A stretch of DNA of 64,000 bases from Prevotella sp. (GTDB lineage: Bacteria; Bacteroidota; Bacteroidia; Bacteroidales; Bacteroidaceae). Positions 45,659 to 53,066 of the stretch are shown here, one piece after another; positions within the stretch are counted from its first letter, which is position 1; each line of letters opens with the position of its first letter. The position numbers and the translations under genes were made by a program. The notes under the pieces are model-generated. The model was not told where the DNA came from, ran no database searches, and saw only the letters and a program-made list of their open reading frames with translations. The stretch is from assembly GCA_015060485.1 (NCBI GenBank), contig SUYI01000017.1:1-64000 (forward strand), in the 5' to 3' direction.

Positions 45659-48454
45659 ATGAACAAACGATTCTACGACATACTGCTCTTCCTCCTCTGC
45701 CTCTGGCCGGTGTCTTCCGCAGAAGGCAAGGAGTTCTATGGTTACACTGAAAGTCAGCCGCTGACCATCGTTCTGGACTGGGACTTCCGGCCTTTTGAAT
45801 TCCTCGACACCGATGGCATGCCGGCAGGATACAATGTTGATGTCCTTGACCTCATCCTCAACCGTCTCGACATACCACATAAGTTTGTGACACAGGAGTG
45901 GCACGAAGCAACGATGATGTTCGAACACCACGATGTCGATCTCATCCACGCATTATCCTACCTCTACAAGCACCGTCCGTATGTCATGACGCAGAAATAC
46001 ATCAACTACTACAACGTGTGCACCGTACGTCACATCGATACACCGCCACTGAACCGCGTGGCTGACCTCACACAAGGCGACACCATGCTTCTGAAACGCT
46101 CCGACTATGCCGCATGGCAGATTCAGGAACGTTACGACTCGACCTTCGGCATCAAGTACTGCTCTCCGAAGGAGGGCCTCATGGCTGTTCGCAGCAAGCG
46201 TAGCAAATACTTCATCTGGGGTGAGGAACCGCTGAAGCGAAAGATGCAGGAGTTTCATTTCGACAGTCTGGTGCTCGACCGCATTGACATCCCTGCCGGT
46301 GAGTTGCGCATCATTGGCTACGACAAGGCTATCATCGACATCATCGATGACGAGTTCACACGTTTGGAACAGGCCGGCGAGTTGCGGGCCGTCTACGACA
46401 AGTGGTTCCATCCTGAGCGCGTCCACGACGATGCATCACCTGTGGCCATCATCATCCTCGTTAGCCTCGCCATCTTGGGATTCATTGCCTTCCTGCTGAG
46501 CCGTCTGACGGTCATGCGTGCCAAACGAGCCGTCCGCAAGAGCAACGACCTTCACCAGATGATGGACAAAGCGCTCAGTATGGGTGATTTCTATGTCGTC
46601 GAACTCGACCTCAGCAACTACATGCTCCACAACCGCTATGGTCATCTGCTGCCCGCCGACCCGATGCCTGCTCAGGAATTTCTCGCCCGCATGGACGGGG
46701 GACAGGCCAGCGAGCTGCACAACCTCAACGAACGTCTAAAGGCTGGCGAGATAGACCACTCAGACTACCAATACCGTGTGAATATTGGTACAGAAGAGGA
46801 GCCTAAGCGGATTGATGTTCTAGGCGGTGCCATGGTTGAACGCGAGAATGGCAAAGCCCACCACATCGTATACAGTGGCCGCGACATCACCCACGAACTG
46901 GAGGAAGAGCGACACAACAGCCTGCTGGGCAATCGCTACCGCAAGATATTCGACACCAATCTTATCGCTATGTCGTTCTACGATTCCGCAGGCCGTCTGC
47001 TCGACTACAACCAGAAGATGCGCGAGCTGTGTCATATCGACGACATCGGCGAAGAATTCTTCCGCAAGATGTCGATGTTCGATGACCCCGGCTATCTGGG
47101 CGAATACCTTCCCGGTACCCGCGAGTCGCTTCATGTCTGTCGCCGCTTGCAATACCCTTCGTTGGGTGTCAATACCTTTATCGAGACGCGCATCAACCCC
47201 ATCATCGACGATTCCGACCGTCTGGTCTACTACGTTGCCACCGCCCGCGACGTATCGGCTGAGCGCGACATGTATCTGGAACAGCGCGAACACGACCGCA
47301 AGTTACAGACCGTCAACGAAGCCATCAAACACTACGAACAGCAACTCGGCTACCTGCTGGAGGAATGTCAGATATTTATCTGGAGCTATCGCCCGGCCGA
47401 AAATGTTGTCGCCCTCATGCGCATCCCCGGAGAGGCGGAATACACGGAGACCATCGAACAGTATGTGGCTTCCATCCAAAACGAATCAAGGGAAAAAGCT
47501 ATGGCTGAGATTCAGGAGGCTATGCAACAGGGGAAGGCTTACAACACGCTGATGCTCTTCGACCGCACACCAGTCGACGACACCCCTACTTGGTACGACG
47601 TCTTTGGCTTCCCCCTTTTCGACGAAAACGGACACCTCACAGAATATTTTGGTATCTCGCGCGACGTCACCAGCCTGATACAAGCCCAAGAGCAACTGCG
47701 TGAGGAACGCTCCCGCGCCGAGGATTCCGGTCGCACCAAGGCCGCTTTCCTGGCCAATATGACCCACGAAATCCGCACACCGCTCAACGCCATCGTAGGA
47801 TTCAGCGGACTGCTCAACGTGGTTGAAGACTATAAGGAACGCCGCGAGTTCATCCGTATCATCCGCAACAACTGTGACATGCTGCTGCGACTCATCAACG
47901 ACATCCTCGAAGCCTCCAACATGGGACAGTCGCTGTCCATCGAACCCGAGAGAGTCGATCTTGCATGCGTCTTCGACGACATCTGCCAGACGCTCGAACA
48001 GCGTGTCCAGGAACCCGGCGTCCAATTCCTGAAAGACAACCCCTATCCCACCTGCATAGCAAATCTCGACAAGGGTCGCCTGCAACAGCTGCTCACCAAT
48101 TTCGTGACCAACGCCGTCAAATACACCCACGAGGGCCACATTAAGGTTGGCTATTGCCAGCAAATGAGAAATGAGAAAGGAGAAGTGAGTAATGATGCCG
48201 GTGGTCAGGAAGGCCTCTATTTCTATTGTGAGGATACCGGCTCGGGTATCCCCAAGGACAAGCAGGAGGCGGTGTTCCAGCGTTTCGTCAAGCTCAACGA
48301 CTTCGTGCAGGGTACGGGTCTGGGACTCTCCATCTGTAAGGCTATTGTCGAGAAGGTTGGCGGACAAATCGGTGTGACGGGCGACGTGGGCGTGGGCTCT
48401 ACATTCTGGTTTTGGATACCCCGCGACATGCAAGACCTCGAAAATAAAGAATAA
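45659..48454 (+). CDS. Solute-binding-domain histidine kinase (pair 2, second gene)
   Basis: A 931-residue sensor kinase. Signal peptide (about 1-22), SBP_bac_3 domain (about 30-252, GYNVDVLDLILNRLDIPH), membrane span (about 261-281), PAS regions and an intact core: FLANMTHEIRTPLN with His703, NFVTNAVKYT, CEDTGSGIP, FQRFVKLND and GTGLGLSICK. It has no receiver or HTH domain. Between the N-box and the G1 box it has about ten more residues than the paralogue at 40773; this extra part is encoded by the heptamer repeat at 48162-48189. It is the last gene of the operon and is followed by a terminator. Confidence 0.9.
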   Translation: MNKRFYDILLFLLCLWPVSSAEGKEFYGYTESQPLTIVLDWDFRPFEFLDTDGMPAGYNVDVLDLILNRLDIPHKFVTQEWHEATMMFEHHDVDLIHALSYLYKHRPYVMTQKYINYYNVCTVRHIDTPPLNRVADLTQGDTMLLKRSDYAAWQIQERYDSTFGIKYCSPKEGLMAVRSKRSKYFIWGEEPLKRKMQEFHFDSLVLDRIDIPAGELRIIGYDKAIIDIIDDEFTRLEQAGELRAVYDKWFHPERVHDDASPVAIIILVSLAILGFIAFLLSRLTVMRAKRAVRKSNDLHQMMDKALSMGDFYVVELDLSNYMLHNRYGHLLPADPMPAQEFLARMDGGQASELHNLNERLKAGEIDHSDYQYRVNIGTEEEPKRIDVLGGAMVERENGKAHHIVYSGRDITHELEEERHNSLLGNRYRKIFDTNLIAMSFYDSAGRLLDYNQKMRELCHIDDIGEEFFRKMSMFDDPGYLGEYLPGTRESLHVCRRLQYPSLGVNTFIETRINPIIDDSDRLVYYVATARDVSAERDMYLEQREHDRKLQTVNEAIKHYEQQLGYLLEECQIFIWSYRPAENVVALMRIPGEAEYTETIEQYVASIQNESREKAMAEIQEAMQQGKAYNTLMLFDRTPVDDTPTWYDVFGFPLFDENGHLTEYFGISRDVTSLIQAQEQLREERSRAEDSGRTKAAFLANMTHEIRTPLNAIVGFSGLLNVVEDYKERREFIRIIRNNCDMLLRLINDILEASNMGQSLSIEPERVDLACVFDDICQTLEQRVQEPGVQFLKDNPYPTCIANLDKGRLQQLLTNFVTNAVKYTHEGHIKVGYCQQMRNEKGEVSNDAGGQEGLYFYCEDTGSGIPKDKQEAVFQRFVKLNDFVQGTGLGLSICKAIVEKVGGQIGVTGDVGVGSTFWFWIPRDMQDLENKE
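48162..48189 (+). repeat. Heptamer repeat inside a histidine kinase gene
   Basis: Units AAATGAG, AAATGAG, AAAGGAG, AAGTGAG. It lies in the ATPase domain and corresponds to an insertion relative to the adjacent paralogue. Confidence 0.92.
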
Positions 48455-48465
48455 AAGGAAATAAT

Positions 48466-48493
48466 TAAAGGCCCGCTTTTCAGCGAGCCTTTA
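48466..48493. terminator. Terminator between the kinase operon and rpsO
   Basis: TAAAGGC-c-CGC (48466-48476) pairs with GCG-a-GCCTTTA (48483-48493). It can serve both converging genes. Confidence 0.8.
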
Positions 48494-48517
48494 TTTGTAA
48501 GTCCTTCCAACGTCGGA

Positions 48518-48787
48518 TTACTTACGCAGACCGAGAGCCTTGATCAGTTCACGATAGCGGTTGATGTCCTTGTTGTAGAGGTACTTCAGGAGCTTACGAC
48601 GACGACCTACCATCTTGGTCAGAGCACGTGCGGTACCGAAGTCCTTGTGATTCTTCTTCAGGTGCTCGGTGAGGTGCTTGATGCGGAAAGTGAACAGCGC
48701 CACCTGGCTCTCTACTGAACCAGTGTCCTGGGCGTTCTTACCGTACTGGCCGAAGATCTCAGTCTTCTTTGCTTGATCTAAATACAT
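48518..48787 (-). CDS. rpsO: 30S ribosomal protein S15
   Basis: An 89-residue small-subunit protein that binds the 16S rRNA central domain early in assembly. The typical segments are DTGSVESQVALFTFRI and the RRRKLLKYL RNA-binding region near the C terminus. Single gene, divergent from typA. The 110-nt leader between promoter and start can form a TTCGGAAAATCCGAA hairpin; S15 autoregulation at the leader is known elsewhere but not shown here. Confidence 0.96.
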   Translation of the reverse strand: MYLDQAKKTEIFGQYGKNAQDTGSVESQVALFTFRIKHLTEHLKKNHKDFGTARALTKMVGRRRKLLKYLYNKDINRYRELIKALGLRK

Positions 48788-48897
48788 AATGTTTAATTGT
48801 GATTATAACTTTGCAATAACATCTTTCGGACGCTTTCCCTGCCTAATCACGGGCGGTTTACGTCGTCAAATGCTTCGGATTTTCCGAAATGCGGCTG

Positions 48898-48929
48898 CAA
48901 AATTACATATTTTCTGCAAAACTACCAAA
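48898..48929 (-). promoter_or_regulatory. rpsO promoter
   Basis: Minus strand TTTG (48926-48929), a 20-bp spacer, TAATTTTG (48898-48905). Confidence 0.75.
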
Positions 48930-48947
48930 TATTTCCCAAAAAAGTTG

Positions 48948-48955
48948 TACCTTTG
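48948..48955 (+). promoter_or_regulatory. typA -7 element and leader
   Basis: TACCTTTG at 48948-48955; no exact TTTG at -33. It is followed by a leader of about 115 nt with hairpins such as CGAGG/CCTCG (about 48980-49000) and AGAGC/GCTCT. The regulatory meaning of the leader is unknown. Confidence 0.55.
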
Positions 48956-49076
48956 CACCCGAATTTAGAAAAATTCGGTTGCGAGGAGGGCTGCACCTCG
49001 GCAAAGAGCAAGCTCTCTGCGCTCAGTTTGCACCATCCTTATCAGCCGAAAAAGAGAAGAATTACGTAATTTAGTT

Positions 49077-50879
49077 ATGCAGGATATCAGAAATATTGCA
49101 ATTATTGCACATGTTGACCACGGGAAGACGACGCTCGTGGACAAGATGATGCTGGCAGGCAATCTTTTCCGTGAGGGACAGAATCTGTCGAGTCAGGTGT
49201 TGGATGCTAACGACCTTGAACGCGAACGCGGCATCACCATTCTTTCGAAAAATGTGAGTATTAACTGGAAAGGAACGAAAATCAATATCATCGACACCCC
49301 GGGACACTCCGACTTCGGCGGCGAGGTGGAGCGTGTGTTGAACATGGCCGATGGCTGTCTGCTGCTCGTCGACGCTTTCGAGGGTCCTATGCCTCAGACG
49401 CGCTTCGTGCTGCAGAAAGCCCTGCAGATAGGCCTCAAGCCCATTGTCGTGGTCAACAAGGTCGACAAGCCGAATTGTCGCCCCGAGGAGGTCTATGAAA
49501 TGGTGTTCGACCTGATGTTCTCGCTCAATGCCACTGAGGACCAACTGGATTTCCCCGTGGTTTATGGCTCTGCGAAGAACGGCTGGATGGGTGAGGACTA
49601 TCATAAGCCTACCACTGATATTACCTATTTGTTAGACAAGATTATCGAGGTGATTCCTGCTCCGAAGCAGATAGAAGGAACACCCCAGATGCTGATTACC
49701 TCATTGGACTACTCGAGCTATACGGGTCGCATCGCCGTGGGACGCGTACATCGCGGCCAGTTGAAAGACGGCCAGCAGGTCACTATCGCCCATCGTGACG
49801 GTTCGATGGAAAAGACGAAGATTAAGGAATTGCACACCTTCGACGGCATGGGACATAGTCGTACCGAACAGGTGGACTGTGGCGACATCTGTGCCGTCAT
49901 CGGACTCGAGAAGTTCGAGATTGGCGACACCATCTGCGACATCGAGAATCCCGAGCCCCTGCCTCCCATCGCCATCGACGAGCCGACGATGTCGATGCTT
50001 TTCTGCATCAACGACTCACCGTTCTTCGGTAAGGAAGGTAAGTTCGTCACCTCGCGCCACATCAACGACCGTCTGGAGAAAGAGTTGGAGAAGAACCTTG
50101 CCCTGCATGTCGAGCAGTTTGAGGATTCTACCGACAAGTGGATAGTCTCAGGTCGTGGCGTGCTGCACCTCTCTGTGCTCATCGAAACCATGCGTCGCGA
50201 AGGCTATGAGTTGCAGGTCGGCCAGCCTCAGGTTATCTACAAGGAGATCGACGGCCAGAAATGTGAACCCATCGAGGAACTCACCATCAACGTCCCCGAG
50301 GAATTCGCTTCGAAGATGATTGATATGGTCACCCGACGTAAGGGCGAGATGACCTCGATGGAGTCGCAGGGCGAGCGCACCAATATCGAGTTCGACATCC
50401 CCTCGCGTGGTATCATCGGTCTGCGCACCAATGTGCTTACCGCTTCCCAGGGCGAGGCCATCATGGCCCACCGCTTCAAGGAGTACCAGCCTTACAAGGG
50501 CGAAATCGAACGTCGCGTCAATGGTTCCATGATTTCGATGGATACCGGCAATGCCTTCGCCTATGCCATCGATAAGTTGCAGGACCGCGGTAAGTTCTTT
50601 ATCGATCCAGGCGAGGATGTCTATATGGGACAAGTCGTCGGTGAGCATGTTCACGACAACGACCTCGTCATCAACGTCTGCAAGGCCAAGCAGCTTACCA
50701 ACGTCCGTGCATCGGGTACCGATGAGAAAGCACGCATCATTCCCAAGGTTGTCATGTCGCTCGAAGAGTGCCTGGAGTATATCAAGGAAGACGAACTCGT
50801 TGAGGTTACCCCCAAGTCTATGCGTATGCGTAAGGTCATCCTCGACCACGACCAACGCAAAAAAGCGAATAAGCAATAA
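49077..50879 (+). CDS. typA: Translational GTPase TypA/BipA
   Basis: A 600-residue ribosome-binding GTPase involved in stress and low-temperature ribosome assembly. The P-loop [14 protein letters not shown] is near residue 11, [12 protein letters not shown] near 73 and NKVDKPN near 127, followed by the EF-G-like domains and the family-specific C-terminal domain ([17 protein letters not shown]). Full length and intact. Confidence 0.96.
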   Translation: MQDIRNIAIIAHVDHGKTTLVDKMMLAGNLFREGQNLSSQVLDANDLERERGITILSKNVSINWKGTKINIIDTPGHSDFGGEVERVLNMADGCLLLVDAFEGPMPQTRFVLQKALQIGLKPIVVVNKVDKPNCRPEEVYEMVFDLMFSLNATEDQLDFPVVYGSAKNGWMGEDYHKPTTDITYLLDKIIEVIPAPKQIEGTPQMLITSLDYSSYTGRIAVGRVHRGQLKDGQQVTIAHRDGSMEKTKIKELHTFDGMGHSRTEQVDCGDICAVIGLEKFEIGDTICDIENPEPLPPIAIDEPTMSMLFCINDSPFFGKEGKFVTSRHINDRLEKELEKNLALHVEQFEDSTDKWIVSGRGVLHLSVLIETMRREGYELQVGQPQVIYKEIDGQKCEPIEELTINVPEEFASKMIDMVTRRKGEMTSMESQGERTNIEFDIPSRGIIGLRTNVLTASQGEAIMAHRFKEYQPYKGEIERRVNGSMISMDTGNAFAYAIDKLQDRGKFFIDPGEDVYMGQVVGEHVHDNDLVINVCKAKQLTNVRASGTDEKARIIPKVVMSLEECLEYIKEDELVEVTPKSMRMRKVILDHDQRKKANKQ

Positions 50880-50900
50880 AACGCCAAGTTGACTAACAGA

Positions 50901-50943
50901 AAAAGAATCCGGACAATGTGATGTGCATTGTCCGGATTCTTTT
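50901..50943. terminator. Perfect 18-bp terminator after typA
   Basis: The arms 50901-50918 (core AGAATCCGGACAATG) and 50926-50943 pair without mismatch around a 7-nt loop, with A and T runs at the ends. Shared by typA and the converging glsB-like gene. Confidence 0.93.
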
Positions 50944-50960
50944 CTGTACTATTACGTTTT

Positions 50961-51200
50961 TTACTTCTTGATGAGCGAGGCTATCCATAGAATGGCAACA
51001 GCACCGATGATGGCTGTGCCAAGCTGGCCTAAGATGCCGCCCCACTGAATGCCCAGCTGACCGAAAAGCCAGCCGCCCAGGACGCCGCCAAACAGGCCCA
51101 GCACTAGGTTCATAATGAAACCAAAGCCGCCACCCTTCATCAACTTGCCAGCACAGAAGCCGGCCAAACAACCGATAATAATCGAACCAATAATTCCCAT
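50961..51200 (-). CDS. GlsB/YeaQ/YmgE-family membrane protein
   Basis: A 79-residue glycine-rich protein with three predicted membrane helices (about residues 2-18, 26-47 and 55-76). The pattern GCLAGFCAGKLMKGGGFGF and the GLFGGVLGGWLFG segment mark the transglycosylase-associated or GlsB family, linked to stress response in other bacteria; the mechanism is unknown. Its transcript probably starts at the promoter 51388-51419 and carries the tRNA fragment and a 28-codon frame in its leader. Confidence 0.85.
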   Translation of the reverse strand: MGIIGSIIIGCLAGFCAGKLMKGGGFGFIMNLVLGLFGGVLGGWLFGQLGIQWGGILGQLGTAIIGAVAILWIASLIKK

Positions 51201-51226
51201 AATCTTTTTTTTTGTTTTCCTAAAAA

Positions 51227-51273
51227 GTGATCCCGTTGGGATTCAAACCCAAGACCTTCAGAACCGGAATCTG
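51227..51273 (-). other. 3' half of a tRNA-Arg(CCG) gene: probable attachment-site copy
   Basis: Read on the minus strand this is CAGA-TTCCGGT-TCTG (anticodon CCG) followed by a complete T arm (TTGGG-TTTGAAT-CCCAA) and the acceptor 3' strand GGGATCAC. The D arm and 5' acceptor strand are absent. Tyrosine integrases often use a tRNA 3' end as attachment site, which leaves such a half copy at one end of the integrated element. In this orientation the element would lie to the right of the fragment. No full tRNA-Arg(CCG) is in the window. Confidence 0.6.
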
Positions 51274-51277
51274 TCAT

Positions 51278-51364
51278 TCAATTTCTTTGAGTACCCCTTT
51301 GTTTATGGGCATCTTCGGCTTCCCTCAAAAACGCATTTGCGCCGATTTTGCGCCGATTCGGCAT
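51278..51364 (-). CDS. 28-codon reading frame in the glsB-like leader
   Basis: ATG at 51364 to TGA at 51278 encodes a basic peptide starting MPNRRKIGANAF. It begins about 15-20 nt after the expected transcription start of the promoter at 51388-51419 and ends at the tRNA fragment. It could be a leader peptide or the cut end of a former gene; its function is unknown. Confidence 0.3.
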   Translation of the reverse strand: MPNRRKIGANAFLREAEDAHKQRGTQRN

Positions 51365-51387
51365 TGTTAATACTCTCTTGTCGGTTG

Positions 51388-51419
51388 CAAAGGTACGAAT
51401 AAGCGAGCAAAAAGCCAAA
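51388..51419 (-). promoter_or_regulatory. Promoter with conserved spacer, upstream of the glsB-like gene
   Basis: Minus strand TTTG (51416-51419), a 20-bp spacer, TACCTTTG (51388-51395). Identical, spacer included, to the nagB promoter (35396-35427). Confidence 0.85.
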
Positions 51420-51532
51420 TTAATTATGGACTTTTTCGGGTGAGAGTGCTTCGAATGAGCACAAATTTGGAAGATTGTACTGTCAATTTAGAAAATTTTC
51501 CACAAAATCTTTACTATTCTAGATAAAATTAC

Positions 51533-51540
51533 TACCTTTG
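51533..51540 (+). promoter_or_regulatory. -7 element for the Fic/TOTE operon
   Basis: TACCTTTG, about 20 bp ahead of the Fic start codon at 51561. There is no clear TTTG at -33. Confidence 0.5.
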
Positions 51541-51560
51541 CACCATCAAAGCACTGATTT

Positions 51561-53030
51561 ATGGAAAAAAATGCCCTATTGAACCACGAAGTCGTTATGG
51601 CTTCTTCTGACAAGACCACCAACAACTTCATTTCAAAAATGAAGAAGGAAGGGCGTCTTATCAAGATTGCCGCGAAGATTTACACCACAAATCTCAACGA
51701 CACTCCGGAGAATATCATCCGCAGGAATCTCTTTTTCATCCTTGGAGAGCTGTTCCCCGATGCCGTCATGAGTCATCGTAGTGCTTTCGAATGCCGTCCC
51801 ACAAGTGACGGACACATATATCTTACTTACGGCTATACGAAAAAGATATCATTGCCCGGTATTACCGTTCACCTGTTAGAAGGTCATAAGGCATTATCAG
51901 GGGATTATCCTTTCATGGGAGGTCTGCACATGTCTTGCAGTGCCAGGGCCTATCTTGAAAATCTTCAGACCGGCTATAGCCGCGATGGCGTTTCCAAGTG
52001 TCTACCACAGGATGTTATCGAAGAAAAATTGGATAAAGTTTTGCAGACCAACGGTGAAGATGAATTGAACAAGTTGCGAGACACAGCTCGCGAGATAGCC
52101 AGACAACTCGACATGTCTGATGAGTTCAAGAAACTGGAATCCATCATTGGGGCCATCCTTTCCACTAAGCCCTCGAAGATTCTTACATCCTCGGTTGCTG
52201 AAGCCCGTGCATTGGGGGAACCGTTCGACAGTCAACGACTTAAGCTTTTCAGCATTCTGATGGCTGCACTTAATGAGCGTGAGTTCGAGAATTTCCCAGA
52301 GCCAAACGAGACGGATGCTGCCTATAATAACTTCGCTTTCTTTGAGAGTTATTTCTCCAACTATATCGAAGGAACAGAGTTCGAGGTGGACGATGCCCGC
52401 AAGATTATCGAGACCCGTACTCCCATGCCAGCCAGAAATGCTGACAGCCACGACGTGCTTGGTACATACTACATCGTTTCTAATCGCAAAGAGATGGCTG
52501 TCACGCCCACCTCTTCGGATCATCTGATTGAGATTCTCCAGCATCGTCATCGTATTATGATGTCCGCCCGTCCAGAGGCTAATCCCGGCATGTTCAAAAC
52601 ACTGAACAACCGCGCAGGAGAGACACATTTTGTAAATTACCAACAGGTACGTGGCACTCTCAAGAAAGGTTTTGAGATTTATAGTGTTTTGCGCCATCCC
52701 TTTGCTCGCGCTCTTTTCATGCTCTTTATGATTAGCGAGGTTCACCCGTTTTCTGACGGCAATGGACGTGTATCCCGTATCATGATGAACGCAGAGTTAA
52801 CTGCTGCAGGACAGTCGAAAATCATCATCCCAACCGTTTTCCGCACCGATTACCTCAGTGCATTGCGTCAACTAACCAGGAAGGACAACCCTGAGAAACT
52901 GATCAATGCTATCCAGCGTGTCCGTCTATTCAGCTATAACCTGCGGGGAGATAACTTCGAGCAGATGCGCGACTACATGGAACGCTGCAATGCCTTCAAG
53001 GAAGAGGACGAGTATATACTTCGGTTTTAG
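51561..53030 (+). CDS. AbiEi-like/Fic fusion protein
   Basis: A 489-residue protein. The N-terminal 110 residues (DKTTNNFISKMKKEGRLIKI, FPDAVMSHRSAFE) resemble the winged-helix and following region of AbiEi-type antitoxins. The C-terminal half is a Fic domain with the full catalytic motif HPFSDGNGRVSR (residues 395-406). Before it, S266-x3-E270-G271 in FSNYIEGT matches the inhibitory motif of class II Fic proteins, whose Glu blocks ATP binding. Predicted activity is transfer of AMP from ATP to a protein target, normally self-inhibited. It is followed 36 bp later by the TOTE-type gene, so the two probably form an operon. Confidence 0.82.
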   Translation: MEKNALLNHEVVMASSDKTTNNFISKMKKEGRLIKIAAKIYTTNLNDTPENIIRRNLFFILGELFPDAVMSHRSAFECRPTSDGHIYLTYGYTKKISLPGITVHLLEGHKALSGDYPFMGGLHMSCSARAYLENLQTGYSRDGVSKCLPQDVIEEKLDKVLQTNGEDELNKLRDTAREIARQLDMSDEFKKLESIIGAILSTKPSKILTSSVAEARALGEPFDSQRLKLFSILMAALNEREFENFPEPNETDAAYNNFAFFESYFSNYIEGTEFEVDDARKIIETRTPMPARNADSHDVLGTYYIVSNRKEMAVTPTSSDHLIEILQHRHRIMMSARPEANPGMFKTLNNRAGETHFVNYQQVRGTLKKGFEIYSVLRHPFARALFMLFMISEVHPFSDGNGRVSRIMMNAELTAAGQSKIIIPTVFRTDYLSALRQLTRKDNPEKLINAIQRVRLFSYNLRGDNFEQMRDYMERCNAFKEEDEYILRF

Positions 53031-53066
53031 TTTTCTTTAAGGTGTCACTAAATGTAAAGAGACATC

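Noticed and set aside
38676..48454. Hybrid kinases with receiver domains
   Set aside because: All four proteins end right after the ATPase domain; no receiver aspartate or lysine motif follows.
51227..51300. Intact tRNA-Arg gene
   Set aside because: No D arm or 5' acceptor strand can be found upstream of the anticodon arm on the minus strand.
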